Shown piece after piece: positions 8,200-16,803 of a stretch of DNA of 64,000 nt (the first letter of the stretch is position 1; every line of letters starts with the position of its first letter). The notes beneath the pieces are model-generated. The model was given only the letters and a program-made list of their open reading frames with translations, was not told where the DNA came from and did not search any database. A program made the position numbers and the translations under genes. This DNA comes from Nocardiopsis ganjiahuensis DSM 45031 (lineage in GTDB: Bacteria > Actinomycetota > Actinomycetes > Streptosporangiales > Streptosporangiaceae), in NCBI RefSeq assembly GCF_000341085.1, contig NZ_ANBA01000014.1, positions 248,001 to 312,000 of the forward strand. The letters are read 5' to 3'.

Positions 8200-9444
8200 A
8201 TGTCCTGTCCCGTTCAGCACGGCTCCGGCGGAACCGTCACCCTCGACCCCTACGTCAAGGACCTGCGCGCCGAGCGCGAGATCCTCTACGCCGCCGGCCC
8301 GATCACCCGCGTCGAGCTGCCCGGCGGGGTGACCGCCTGGGCCGCCACCCGCCACGAGGTCGCCCGCGCCACCCTCACCGATCCCCGCCTGGTCAAGGAC
8401 GTCGCGTACTGGGACGACCTCCAGCAGGGGCGCATCCCCGAGGCCTGGCCCCTGATGAGCACGATCCCGCCCGCCCCCACCAACCTCCTGGGCGCTGACG
8501 GGGCCGAGCACAAGCGTCTGCGCCTGCTCACCGCCAAGGCGTTCTCGGCCCGCACCGTGGAGCGCCTGCGTCCGCGCATCCACGAGCTCACCAACGACCT
8601 CCTGGACGCCCTCGAGCCCCGGGCGCACGAGCCGCTGGACCTCAAGGGCGAGTTCGCCTTCAAGCTCCCGATGAGCGTGATCGGCGAGCTCTACGGTGTG
8701 GACTCCGCGGAGCACGGCCACCTGCGCGACATGTACGTGAAGTTCTTCAGCTCGGTCACCAGTCCCGAGGAGTTCATGGAGACCTACGCGACCATGGAGC
8801 GCTACTACGAGGACCTGATCGCGGAGAAGCTCGCCAACCCGGGTGACGACCTGACCACCGAGCTCCTCAACGCCGGGGAGAACGGCGACGCCCTCACCCA
8901 CCTGGAGGTGCGCGGCACCCTCCAGGTCGTCGTGGCGGCCGGCCACGAGACCACCGTCAACCTGCTGTGCAACGCGGTACGCGCCCTCCTGGCCCACCCC
9001 GAGCAGTTCGACCTGGTCAAGCAGGGCAAGGTCGGCTGGGACACCGTGGTCGAGGAGACCCTGCGCTTCGACCCGCCCACCTCCAACATGGTCTTCCGCT
9101 TCGCCACCGAGGACATCGAGATCGGAGGGGAGACCATCAGGAAGGGCGAGGCGCTGATGACCTCCTACGGCGCGATCAGCCGCGACCGCGACGAGCACGG
9201 GGAGGACCCCCACCCGGACACCTTCGACCTGACCCGTCAGAAGGGCCGCCACATCTCCTTCGGTTACGGACCGCACGTGTGCCCGGGCTCCCACCTGGCC
9301 CGGATCGAGGGCCAGATCGCCCTGCCCCTGCTGTTCGAGCGCTTCCCCGACCTGAAGCTCGCGGTCCCCGACGGTGAACTGGAGAACCACCCCTCCATCG
9401 TGGTCAACAGCCTCAAGGAACTGCCGGTCCTCCTGCGCCCGTAG
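8200..9444 (+). CDS. CYP154-like cytochrome P450 (first copy)
   Basis: This 414-residue bacterial P450 is complete: the I-helix oxygen-binding segment is VVVAAGHETTVNLL near residue 245, ExxR is ETLR at about 286-289, and the heme site is FGYGPHVCPGSHLAR with Cys near 361. All residues expected of an active monooxygenase are present, unlike in its CYP157-like neighbour. CYP154 enzymes hydroxylate macrolactones, steroids or small aromatics; the substrate here is not predictable. It needs ferredoxin and reductase partners encoded elsewhere. The start at 8200 has GAGGAG. The second CYP154-like gene at 10695 is clearly a paralogue. Confidence 0.9.
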   Translation: MSCPVQHGSGGTVTLDPYVKDLRAEREILYAAGPITRVELPGGVTAWAATRHEVARATLTDPRLVKDVAYWDDLQQGRIPEAWPLMSTIPPAPTNLLGADGAEHKRLRLLTAKAFSARTVERLRPRIHELTNDLLDALEPRAHEPLDLKGEFAFKLPMSVIGELYGVDSAEHGHLRDMYVKFFSSVTSPEEFMETYATMERYYEDLIAEKLANPGDDLTTELLNAGENGDALTHLEVRGTLQVVVAAGHETTVNLLCNAVRALLAHPEQFDLVKQGKVGWDTVVEETLRFDPPTSNMVFRFATEDIEIGGETIRKGEALMTSYGAISRDRDEHGEDPHPDTFDLTRQKGRHISFGYGPHVCPGSHLARIEGQIALPLLFERFPDLKLAVPDGELENHPSIVVNSLKELPVLLRP

Positions 9445-9480
9445 TACCCGCCCCGACCCCAGGCAACGGAGAGGACGCCG

Positions 9481-10695
9481 ATGACCAGCGAACCCGTGCG
9501 GCTGTACGAACCGGGCTTCCACACCGATCCGACGGACTCCTACCGGAGGATGCGTGCCGAACACGGCCCGGTCGTGCCCGTGCTCATGGAGGGCGACGTC
9601 CCGGCGTGGCTGGTCATCGGCTACCTCGAGCTCCACCACGTACTCGTGACCTCCTCGGTGTTCGCACGCGACCCGCGCCGGTGGAACGCCTGGGACCGCG
9701 TTCCCGAGAACTGGTCGATGCTGCCGGTCGTCATGCCGCTGCCGAACATGCTCTCCGCCGAGGGCGAGGACCACCGGCGCCGGGCCCAGGCGGTCAACGC
9801 CGCGCTGAGCGGGGGAGACCCCCACGAGCTCCGCGCGGTCACCGTGCGCCTGGCCGACCGGCTCGTCGACGGTTTCTGCACCTCTGCGGGGGCGGAACTG
9901 CGCGGCCAGTACGCCGCCCGGATCCCCGCTCTGGTCCTGTGCTGGATGTTCGGGCTGGACGAAGAACGCGGTGAGGAGCTCACCGCCATCATGTCGACGG
10001 TCTTCGACGCCGGTCCCGACGTCATGAAGGCCTACACGGACCTGGCCGCCCGGGTCGGGGAGCTGGTGGCCCTGCGCCGGGCGCGGCCCGGGCCCGACGT
10101 GGTCTCCCGGCTGATCTCCGATCCCCGCGGCTACACCGACGAGGAACTGGTCCCCGAACTCCTCGCGGTGCTGGGCGGCGGCCACCAGACCACCACCGAG
10201 TGGATCGGGAACGCACTGCGGCTGATGCTCACCGACAGCCGCTTCTCCGCGTCCCTGTCCGGCGCCCGGAGCAGCGTGCGGGAGGCGCTCAACGAGGTCC
10301 TGTGGGAGGACTCGCCCTCCCAGATGCAGGCGGGCCGGTACGCCGCCCACGACGTCGAACTCGGCGGTCAGCGCATCCGCAAGGGCGACATGGTCCTCCT
10401 CGGTTACGCGGCGGCCAACAAGGACCCGCAACTGCACGCGTCCCAGGCCGGGCGCGAACGAGCCAACCACGCCCACCTGTCGTTCTCCCACGGCGAGCAC
10501 GGCTGCCCCTACGCCGCGCGCGAGCTCGCCGAGAACATCGCCGTCACCGCGATCGAGGTCCTTCTCGACCGTCTCCCCGACATCGAGCTGGCGGTCGCCC
10601 CCGAAGAACTCCGCTGGCGCCCGTCCCCCTGGGTGCGCGGAGTCGCCTCCCTTCCCGTCACCTTCACCCCCGCACTCCCCCAAGGAGCCCCCTGA
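9481..10695 (+). CDS. CYP157-like cytochrome P450 (second copy)
   Basis: This 404-residue paralogue of the protein at 6644-7861 shares the opening RMRAEHGPVVPV and the closing RWRPSPWVRGVASLPVTF. It again has EVLW instead of ExxR (near residue 272) and a heme segment FSHGEHGCPYAARE (Cys near 342) with Tyr for the usual Gly. Both departures being shared argues that they are functional family traits, not decay. GGAGAGGA precedes the ATG. The stop overlaps the next P450 start by one base (TGATG). Confidence 0.9.
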   Translation: MTSEPVRLYEPGFHTDPTDSYRRMRAEHGPVVPVLMEGDVPAWLVIGYLELHHVLVTSSVFARDPRRWNAWDRVPENWSMLPVVMPLPNMLSAEGEDHRRRAQAVNAALSGGDPHELRAVTVRLADRLVDGFCTSAGAELRGQYAARIPALVLCWMFGLDEERGEELTAIMSTVFDAGPDVMKAYTDLAARVGELVALRRARPGPDVVSRLISDPRGYTDEELVPELLAVLGGGHQTTTEWIGNALRLMLTDSRFSASLSGARSSVREALNEVLWEDSPSQMQAGRYAAHDVELGGQRIRKGDMVLLGYAAANKDPQLHASQAGRERANHAHLSFSHGEHGCPYAARELAENIAVTAIEVLLDRLPDIELAVAPEELRWRPSPWVRGVASLPVTFTPALPQGAP

Positions 10696-11948
10696 TGCCC
10701 TGCCCCGTGCAGCACAACGCCGACGGCGTCCCCTACCTCCACGCCGTCCCCGAGGACGTACAGGCCGACCGCGAGCGCCTCTACCAGGAGGGGCCGCTCA
10801 CTCGCGTCGAGCTTCCCGGCGGTGTGATGGCCTGGGCCACCACCCACCACGACATCACCCGCGAGACCGTCAACGACCCCCGACTCGTCAAGAGCGTCGA
10901 GCACTGGGCCGACTTCCAGAACGGCGTGGTCACCAAGGAGTGGCCGCTCATGGCGACCATCCCGACCGACGGCACCAACATGCTCGCCCTGGACGGCGAG
11001 GCCCACCGCCGGCTGCGCACGCTCACGGCCAGCCCCTTCTCCGCCCGCCGGGTGGAGCGGCTGCGCCCGCGGATCGAGCGGCTGACCACCAAGTACCTGG
11101 ACCAGCTGGAGGAGAGGGCCCACGAGGTCCAGGACCTGAAGTCCGCGTTCACCTTCAAGGTGCCCATGGGCGTCATCGGCGAGCTCTACGGGATCGAGGA
11201 GCACGAGTACGTCAACCTCGGCGAGATGTACTCCAAGCTCTTCTCCGGCACCACCGAGCCGGGCGAGCACCTCGAGATCTACGGAAACCTCTTCCAGTTC
11301 TTCACGGACGTGATCGCCCGCAAGAAGGCCCACCTGGACGAGTGCGACGACTTCACGGCCGACCTCATCCGCACCGGCCTGGAGAGCGAGGACGGCCTCA
11401 ACGACATGGAGGTCGTCGTCACGCTGCTGACGGTGGTGGCCGCCGGGCACGAGACCACGGTCAACCTCCTCACGAACGCCGTCCGCGCCCTGCTGAACCA
11501 CCCCGAGGAGCACGCCAGGCTCCGCAAGGGCGAGATCACCTGGGAGCAGGTGGTCGAGGAGACGCTGCGCTTCGACCCGCCCAACAACGTCATGATGTTC
11601 CGCTTCGCCACCGAGGACGTCGAGTACGCGGGGCAGACCATCAAGAAGGGCGAGGCCCTGGTGTCGCACTACGGCGCCGCCACCCGCGACCGCGCCGAGT
11701 TCGGTGAGGACGTGCACGTGTTCGACCCGAGCCGGACCCGGGGCCGCCACATCAGCTTCGGCTACGGTCCGCACATCTGCCCGGGCGCGCCGCTCTCGCG
11801 CCTGGAGTCGAACATCATCCTGCCGATGCTGTTCGACCGCTTCCCGGACCTGAAGCCGGCCGTCCCGGACGAGGACCTGGAGGTCGTGGCGGCGCTGTCG
11901 ACCAACAGCCTCAAGGAGTTCCCGGTCGTCCTGCGCCCCCAGGACTAG
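10695..11948 (+). CDS. CYP154-like cytochrome P450 (second copy)
   Basis: This 417-residue P450 carries the standard signatures: VVAAGHETTVNLL in the I-helix, ETLR near residues 289-292 and FGYGPHICPGAPLSR with Cys near 362. It resembles the CYP154-like gene at 8200 throughout (for example MPCPVQHN at the start and TNSLKEFPVVLRP at the end). Its start overlaps the upstream CYP157-like stop, so the pair should be co-translated. A strong terminator follows, marking the end of the conservon-P450 operon of eight genes. Confidence 0.9.
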   Translation: MPCPVQHNADGVPYLHAVPEDVQADRERLYQEGPLTRVELPGGVMAWATTHHDITRETVNDPRLVKSVEHWADFQNGVVTKEWPLMATIPTDGTNMLALDGEAHRRLRTLTASPFSARRVERLRPRIERLTTKYLDQLEERAHEVQDLKSAFTFKVPMGVIGELYGIEEHEYVNLGEMYSKLFSGTTEPGEHLEIYGNLFQFFTDVIARKKAHLDECDDFTADLIRTGLESEDGLNDMEVVVTLLTVVAAGHETTVNLLTNAVRALLNHPEEHARLRKGEITWEQVVEETLRFDPPNNVMMFRFATEDVEYAGQTIKKGEALVSHYGAATRDRAEFGEDVHVFDPSRTRGRHISFGYGPHICPGAPLSRLESNIILPMLFDRFPDLKPAVPDEDLEVVAALSTNSLKEFPVVLRPQD

Positions 11949-11953
11949 GCCCT

Positions 11954-11991
11954 GCGCGGGGCCGTGCCCCACAGGGGGAGCGGCCCCGCGC
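11954..11991 (+). terminator. terminator of the conservon-P450 operon
   Basis: A perfect 11-bp inverted repeat (GCGCGGGGCCG / CGGCCCCGCGC) with a 16-nt loop begins six bases after the last P450 stop codon. There is no T-run. Confidence 0.75.
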
Positions 11992-12117
11992 CGTATGCGG
12001 GTCACGGGGGGACAGAGGGACTCCAGGAAATCCCCAAAATATGGAGAAAACGGACTAGGCGCCACATTCATCCCTAAAATCGGCAGTCCGAGTGTCGTTC
12101 CGAGGGAGCGTCAGGAC

Positions 12118-13056
12118 ATGCCGAAACCGGCTGTGATCGCCGCCGTCGCCCTGCTGTTCCTCGCGACCGGATGCGGCCTGCCCGCGGTGCGCGAGACCGT
12201 GCCGGGCGCCGACGAACAGCGGACCACGGAACCGGCCGACCAGGAGCCCCCCGTCCCCGGGGCGGAGGAGCCGGTCAGCAGCCCTGAACCCACTGCCGGG
12301 ACCGGGACCGCCGAACCCGAGCCGGGGGAGACCGAGGACCCGCGGGAACCCGAGGCGACGGGCGGGACCGGGGAACCGGAAACCGAGGGGGAGTCCGAGG
12401 AGGAGGTTCCGGACGAGGCGGCCGAGTACATGGCCGCCCTCGCCGCCGGTGACGACCCCGAGCGGATGCGCGAAGGGCTCAGCCTGGCTGCGGAGGACTC
12501 CACCGCCCACACCTACCTGCGCCACTTCGTCCAGGTGTTCAGTGCCTGGGACGCCGCCGGGGACACGTACCGGAGCTCGACCCTGACTCCTGTCGACGGC
12601 GGCTTCGAACTCTGCCGACCGGAGCCCGAAGCCCCGACGTGCACCGAGTTCACCCGTTTCACCACGGAGGACGGGCTGATCACGGGGTTCCTGGTCGACG
12701 GCGCGGACCCCGGCAAACGGCTGGTCTCCGGCCACGGAGTCGCCGCCAGCTCGGAGGGCGTGGACGTCCACCTGCTGACCGCCTACCAGAGCGTCACCGA
12801 CGACGTCCTGGTCGTCACCGCCGAGTTCACCACGGTCGACAACGTCGACCTCGACCTGTTCGGCGCCGCCTACACGGCCCCGGACGGCCGCGAGTACCGC
12901 GCCGAGGAGGCGGTGGGGGAGTACGACCTGGACGCGGGGGCCACCACCCAGACCGCCCTGTTCTTCCCCGACGCGGAGGTCGGCGGGGACCTGGCCGTCA
13001 CCGGCTGCCTCGACGAGTGCTTCGCCGTGATCGACCTGGAGTTCCCCGTGAAGTGA
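12118..13056 (+). CDS. secreted lipoprotein, unknown function
   Basis: This 312-residue protein has a short signal peptide and a lipobox-like cleavage site ending ATGC (Cys near residue 19), so it is probably anchored to the outer face of the membrane. Residues about 25-105 form a low-complexity linker rich in Pro, Glu, Thr and Gly, followed by a compact domain to the end. GAGGGAG precedes the ATG at 12118; the frame extends upstream but that part does not encode a signal peptide. I recognise no enzymatic motif. It converges on the GH13 gene with a 41-bp gap. Confidence 0.75.
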   Translation: MPKPAVIAAVALLFLATGCGLPAVRETVPGADEQRTTEPADQEPPVPGAEEPVSSPEPTAGTGTAEPEPGETEDPREPEATGGTGEPETEGESEEEVPDEAAEYMAALAAGDDPERMREGLSLAAEDSTAHTYLRHFVQVFSAWDAAGDTYRSSTLTPVDGGFELCRPEPEAPTCTEFTRFTTEDGLITGFLVDGADPGKRLVSGHGVAASSEGVDVHLLTAYQSVTDDVLVVTAEFTTVDNVDLDLFGAAYTAPDGREYRAEEAVGEYDLDAGATTQTALFFPDAEVGGDLAVTGCLDECFAVIDLEFPVK

Positions 13057-13097
13057 GCAGCGGCCGGGTGGCAGCCGTGTGTTGCGGGGGACGGGCG

Positions 13098-14771
13098 CTA
13101 AGTCTGCAGCCACGCCGTCGTGGCGCCGGGAAGGCGCCCGCCCTCCAGAGGGCGGCTCGTGAGGACGACCTCTCCCTCCGGAAGGTCGACGGCCGAGTCA
13201 CCGAAGTTGGTCACGCACAGCCATCCGTTGGGACGGCGGAACGCCAGGACCTGTTCGTGTCCGGTCTCCACCCACTCCAGTGACTCCCCGGCCCGGAGCC
13301 GGCGCCGGTGCGCCAGGGCCCGCCGGTACAGGTTCAGTGTGGAACCCGGGTCCTCCTCCTGGACCGCCACGGAGTGATCCGCGAACCACGACGGCTGGGG
13401 GAGGTGGGCCTCCCCGGGACCGAACCCGTAGGAAGGGCCCTCAGCGGACCAGGGGAGCGGCACCCGGCAGCCGTCCCGGCCCACCGTCGCCTCGCGGTCG
13501 CGGAAGAAGGCGGGGTCCTGGCGCGCTCCGTCGGGGATGTCGGCCACCTCGTGCAGCCCCAGCTCCTCGCCCTGGTACAGGTAGGCGCTACCGGGAAGGG
13601 CGAGTGTGAACAGCGTGGCGGCACGCGCCCGGCGCAACCCGGCCCCGGTGTCCAGTGCCGGTTCGCGGCCGCCGTTCAACAGCCACCGGACCCCGGCCCT
13701 GCCCTCGTTCCCGGCCGCGGGCGGGAGCCCGTAACGGGTGGCGTGGCGCACGACGTCGTGGTTGGACAGGACCCAGGTGGACGAGGACCCGACCCGCCGG
13801 ACCGATGCGAGGTTGAAGGTGACGATCTCCCTGAACCGCCCGGCGTCGAAGTCCGCCTCCAGCAGGTCGAAGTTGAACGCCTGCCCCAACCCGCGCGGGC
13901 TGGCGTAGCGCGCTCGCCGCTCCGGTGCCACCCACGCCTCGGCGATACCGAAACGCGGCGGATCGTACTCGTCGAAGACCTCGCGCCAGGCCTCGTAGAC
14001 CTCGTGCACCTCGTCCCGGTCCAGGACGGGATGGCTCCCGTCCTGGGGCATCGCGTCCAGTTCGGCCTGGCTGGGCAGCTTCTCCGGAAGGTCCTTGACG
14101 AGTCCGTTCGCGACGTCGACCCGGAAGCCGTGCACCCCGCGGTCCGACCAGAACCGAAGGGTCCGCAGGAAGTCCTCGCGCACCTGCGGGTGGTCCCAGT
14201 TCAGGTCCGGTTGCTCCCGGGTGAAGGTGTGCAGGTACCACTGGCCGTCGGGGACCCGGGTCCAGGCGGGGCCGCCGAAGGCCGACCTCCAGTCCGCGGG
14301 CGGCAGCGAACCGTCGGGCCCGGTTCCGTCGCGGAAGATGTAGCGGTCCCGGGCGGGCGAGTGCGGCGGCGCGGTCAGGGCCTCCCGGAACCACTCGTGC
14401 CGGTCGGAGGTGTGGTTGGGCACGATGTCGACGATGAGCTTGATCCCGGCGGCCGCGAGCGCCGCCGCCATGGCGTCGAAGTCGGCCAGGGTGCCGATCC
14501 TGGGATCCACGTCGCGGTAGTCGTCGACGTCGTACCCGCCGTCGGCCAGCGCGGAGGGGTAGAACGGGCTCAGCCACACGGCGTCCACGCCCAGCTCCCG
14601 CAGGTACGGCACCCGGGAGGTGACCCCCTGCAGGTCACCGATCCCGTTGCCGTCCGCGTCGGCGAAGGAGCGCGGGTAGATCTGGTAGACGACGGCCTGG
14701 CGCCACCAGTCGGGGTCGACGGCGAACTCCGCGGGCAGGCCGCTCTCAGCGGTGGTGGAACGAACGGTCAA
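13098..14771 (-). CDS. GH13 alpha-glucosidase / oligo-1,6-glucosidase
   Basis: This 557-residue enzyme of glycoside hydrolase family 13 opens WWRQAVVYQIYPRSF. The conserved regions are DIVPNHTS near residue 114, the nucleophile Asp in GFRVDVANG near 219, the acid Glu in GIAEAW near 278, and LSNHDVVR near 334. The DADGNGIGDLQG segment is typical of the oligo-1,6-glucosidase/alpha-glucosidase/trehalose-enzyme subfamily. It has no signal peptide, so it probably cleaves imported alpha-glucosides in the cytoplasm. The start is TTG at 14771 preceded by AAGGGA. No sugar transporter or LacI regulator is adjacent, so its exact substrate stays open. Confidence 0.93.
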   Translation of the reverse strand: MTVRSTTAESGLPAEFAVDPDWWRQAVVYQIYPRSFADADGNGIGDLQGVTSRVPYLRELGVDAVWLSPFYPSALADGGYDVDDYRDVDPRIGTLADFDAMAAALAAAGIKLIVDIVPNHTSDRHEWFREALTAPPHSPARDRYIFRDGTGPDGSLPPADWRSAFGGPAWTRVPDGQWYLHTFTREQPDLNWDHPQVREDFLRTLRFWSDRGVHGFRVDVANGLVKDLPEKLPSQAELDAMPQDGSHPVLDRDEVHEVYEAWREVFDEYDPPRFGIAEAWVAPERRARYASPRGLGQAFNFDLLEADFDAGRFREIVTFNLASVRRVGSSSTWVLSNHDVVRHATRYGLPPAAGNEGRAGVRWLLNGGREPALDTGAGLRRARAATLFTLALPGSAYLYQGEELGLHEVADIPDGARQDPAFFRDREATVGRDGCRVPLPWSAEGPSYGFGPGEAHLPQPSWFADHSVAVQEEDPGSTLNLYRRALAHRRRLRAGESLEWVETGHEQVLAFRRPNGWLCVTNFGDSAVDLPEGEVVLTSRPLEGGRLPGATTAWLQT

Positions 14772-14937
14772 GGGGGTTCCCTTCGAGTGGTTGCTCGATA
14801 GGAGAGTGTTCCGTTCCGGGTGCCGTCAAACCCCCGAATCGTCGGCGTCGTCCCGTCCCCGCGGGCCCGGCGGCGTCGCCTTTCCCATCCAGCACGGTGA
14901 AGACCACCTTGAGCAGCGGCGCGGTGGTGACGATGCC

Positions 14938-15078
14938 GCTTCGGGTGAGGAGTCCGAGGGTGTTCTGGGGCCGGTTGCGGTCGGGGACGTGATCATGGCG
15001 ACCGGTGTTCGCCCGGTCTGGATTTCGGGCCCGGGGTCGTGGGTGGACGTGGTCGATCCGGCCCCGGGCAGGTGGTAG
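14938..15078 (+). pseudogene. Hint-domain fragment of a polymorphic toxin
   Basis: A 47-codon stretch reads GEESEGVLGPVAVGDVIMAT, then VRPVWISGPGSWVDVVDPAPG, and stops. It matches the middle of the Hint domain of the large toxin in this window (nucleotides 56251-56380) at protein and DNA level, with a few frame-preserving changes, including loss of the conserved DGHPFW core. The ends of the Hint domain and the whole toxin body are missing. It is a relic of a displaced polymorphic toxin, lying just upstream of an immunity-like gene. Confidence 0.75.
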
Positions 15079-15150
15079 ACGTGGAGTATTTCTCCGGATC
15101 GTCGAGTCGGGTACGACCGTCGATCACCGATTCCTTGATGGGAGAACGCG

Positions 15151-15483
15151 GTGGGTGTTGTCAATGGGGATTGGGGTGGAATGAGTGGGCTCATATCGGG
15201 AGATCTGTTTGCCCGGGCAGTGGACCTCCATGATGAAGGGGCGCGTGAGTTCGCCTTCCCCTCGACCGTGGCGCGTGAGGTTTTTGACTCCCTCATTTCC
15301 GCGAAATGTTCGATTCTGGGTGGTGATCTTTGGAAGAGGGTCGATGGAGGTTTTGTGGTTGGGCAGGAGGCTTGGTACGACGGAGGATATGGGTATGTCA
15401 GGCAGAGGTGGGAAAGTTTTTACGATCTCTTCTCCGGTGAGGAAAGTTACTTTTCCTTCGTGTTCAGAGGTCCGTTGAGGTGA
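15151..15483 (+). CDS. orphan immunity protein, Imm40-like
   Basis: A protein of about 100-110 residues starts at GTG 15151 or, better matched to a conserved opening, at ATG 15181 (MSGLISGDLFARAV). The central SILGGDLWK followed by an AWYDGG segment resembles the ILGGD...W pattern of Imm40 immunity proteins of polymorphic toxin systems. The gene is lower in GC than its neighbours, as immunity genes often are. It sits 72 bp after a degraded Hint fragment, so it may be an orphan kept after loss of its toxin. Family assignment is from memory of the motif and is tentative. Confidence 0.55.
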   Translation: MGVVNGDWGGMSGLISGDLFARAVDLHDEGAREFAFPSTVAREVFDSLISAKCSILGGDLWKRVDGGFVVGQEAWYDGGYGYVRQRWESFYDLFSGEESYFSFVFRGPLR

Positions 15484-15713
15484 CCTTGGCCTGGTTCCTC
15501 GGCGAGCTTTTCTCAGCGAGTTCTATTTCCATACGTTCTTGAGGGTGATCACGGTCCGGCCTCGATTCTTCAACGCAGGGGTTTCCTTATTCCCCGCCCC
15601 GGCCGCACCCTGGTTGCCCACACGTACGTCGCTCTCGGCTCCCATCGCCACGGCTACCGCGCGAAACACGTCGGCAGGCTCCTTCGTGGCTTTTTCTGGC
15701 AGGCTGGAGGGTC

Positions 15714-16553
15714 ATGCACAAAGCATCGGATACTCAGGCCGCTCAAGCTTTCCTGGCGACGGTTCACCTCGGCGAGCACCGCAGCGGGACCGTCACTGAA
15801 GTGACCCGCGACGGCGCCGTGGCAGTGGCCCTGGACGGGTCCGCTGGACGCCCGCTGGGCGTGATCGGGCCTTTGGACCTCTCCTGGAGCCGGTTCGCGG
15901 CCATGGCCAGGAGCATGGAGGTCGGGCAACGCGTCACAGCTGAGGTGACCGCCGTCGATCTGGAGGCGGGCCGGGTTCGGCTGTCAACGGCTGCGACGGA
16001 GAACCCGCGACTGTGGGCGTTCCTCAAAGGGCTTCGCCGCGGTGAGGTCCTGTCCGGCGTGATCGTGTCGATCGAGTCGTTCGGCCTGTTCGTGGCGTTG
16101 GACGAAGGGCCCGGCCACCCCGTCTTCCCCGGTGTCGGGTTCATCTCGTACGCCGAGTTGTCCTGGCGCCGCTTCGACGCGGTCTCCGACATCGTTCGGG
16201 TCGGCCGGCGTGTCTCGTGCGAGTTCCTCGCTTTCGACACTTCGAACGGAGAGGCCCGGTTGTCGCTGAAAGCGACGCAGCCTGACCCGTTCCAGGTGTT
16301 CGCTGACAGTGCGCGGGAGGGGCGGGTACTGTGCGGGCGCGTCACCAAGCTCGTGCCGTTCGGTGTCTTCGTCGAGGTGGCCGACGGTGTTGAGGGTTTG
16401 GTCCATCTGCGAGAGCTGTCGGAAGTGCCGGTGGAGACTCCGGAGGAGGTGGTCCGGGTCGGTGAGGAACTCTCGGTGGTCGTGATCGAAGTTGATCGAG
16501 AACGACGCAGGTTGACGCTGGCCCGGCGCCAGGTTCGGCCTGACCCCCGTTGA
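15714..16553 (+). CDS. S1-domain RNA-binding protein (three S1 repeats)
   Basis: This 279-residue protein is made of three OB-fold S1 repeats: about residues 20-90 (SGTVTEVTRDGAVAVAL), 105-190 (GEVLSGVIVSIESFGLFVAL) and 200-275 (GRVLCGRVTKLVPFGVFVEV...GLVHLREL). The last two have the canonical G-x-V-x-x-I-x-x-F-G-x-F-V pattern. S1 domains bind single-stranded RNA, as in ribosomal protein S1 and PNPase; free-standing three-repeat proteins in actinomycetes have no firm role. It is alone, flanked by an immunity-like gene and a transposase. Confidence 0.88.
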   Translation: MHKASDTQAAQAFLATVHLGEHRSGTVTEVTRDGAVAVALDGSAGRPLGVIGPLDLSWSRFAAMARSMEVGQRVTAEVTAVDLEAGRVRLSTAATENPRLWAFLKGLRRGEVLSGVIVSIESFGLFVALDEGPGHPVFPGVGFISYAELSWRRFDAVSDIVRVGRRVSCEFLAFDTSNGEARLSLKATQPDPFQVFADSAREGRVLCGRVTKLVPFGVFVEVADGVEGLVHLRELSEVPVETPEEVVRVGEELSVVVIEVDRERRRLTLARRQVRPDPR

Positions 16554-16803
16554 CCTCTGGGTTCTGTGGGGCGGTGGAGGTTCTGGAACCCGCGGTAGGG
16601 GCGGGGACGGAGCGCGCGGGGAGCGGTCCCATGAGTGTCGCGACCCGTCTGAACCGCGGTTCCGTTGCGCACCCAGAAGGATGCGAACCTGCGGCACCGG
16701 ATGAGAAGGGCCGCAGCTAGTGCTGTGACCGCATAGGTTCGCCGGGTCGGTGGTCCTGGCGGTTGGATGTCCGGTGGTGTCCGATCCGACCGTTGGAGGC
16801 GCG

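Noticed and set aside
7873..10683. 936-codon minus-strand open frame opposite the P450 genes
   Set aside because: It is a mirror of GC-biased codon use in the plus-strand P450 genes; it has no family motifs and is rich in Gly, Val, Asp and His as antisense frames are.
13308..14801. 497-codon plus-strand frame opposite the GH13 gene
   Set aside because: The GH13 motifs on the minus strand are unambiguous, so this is an antisense shadow.
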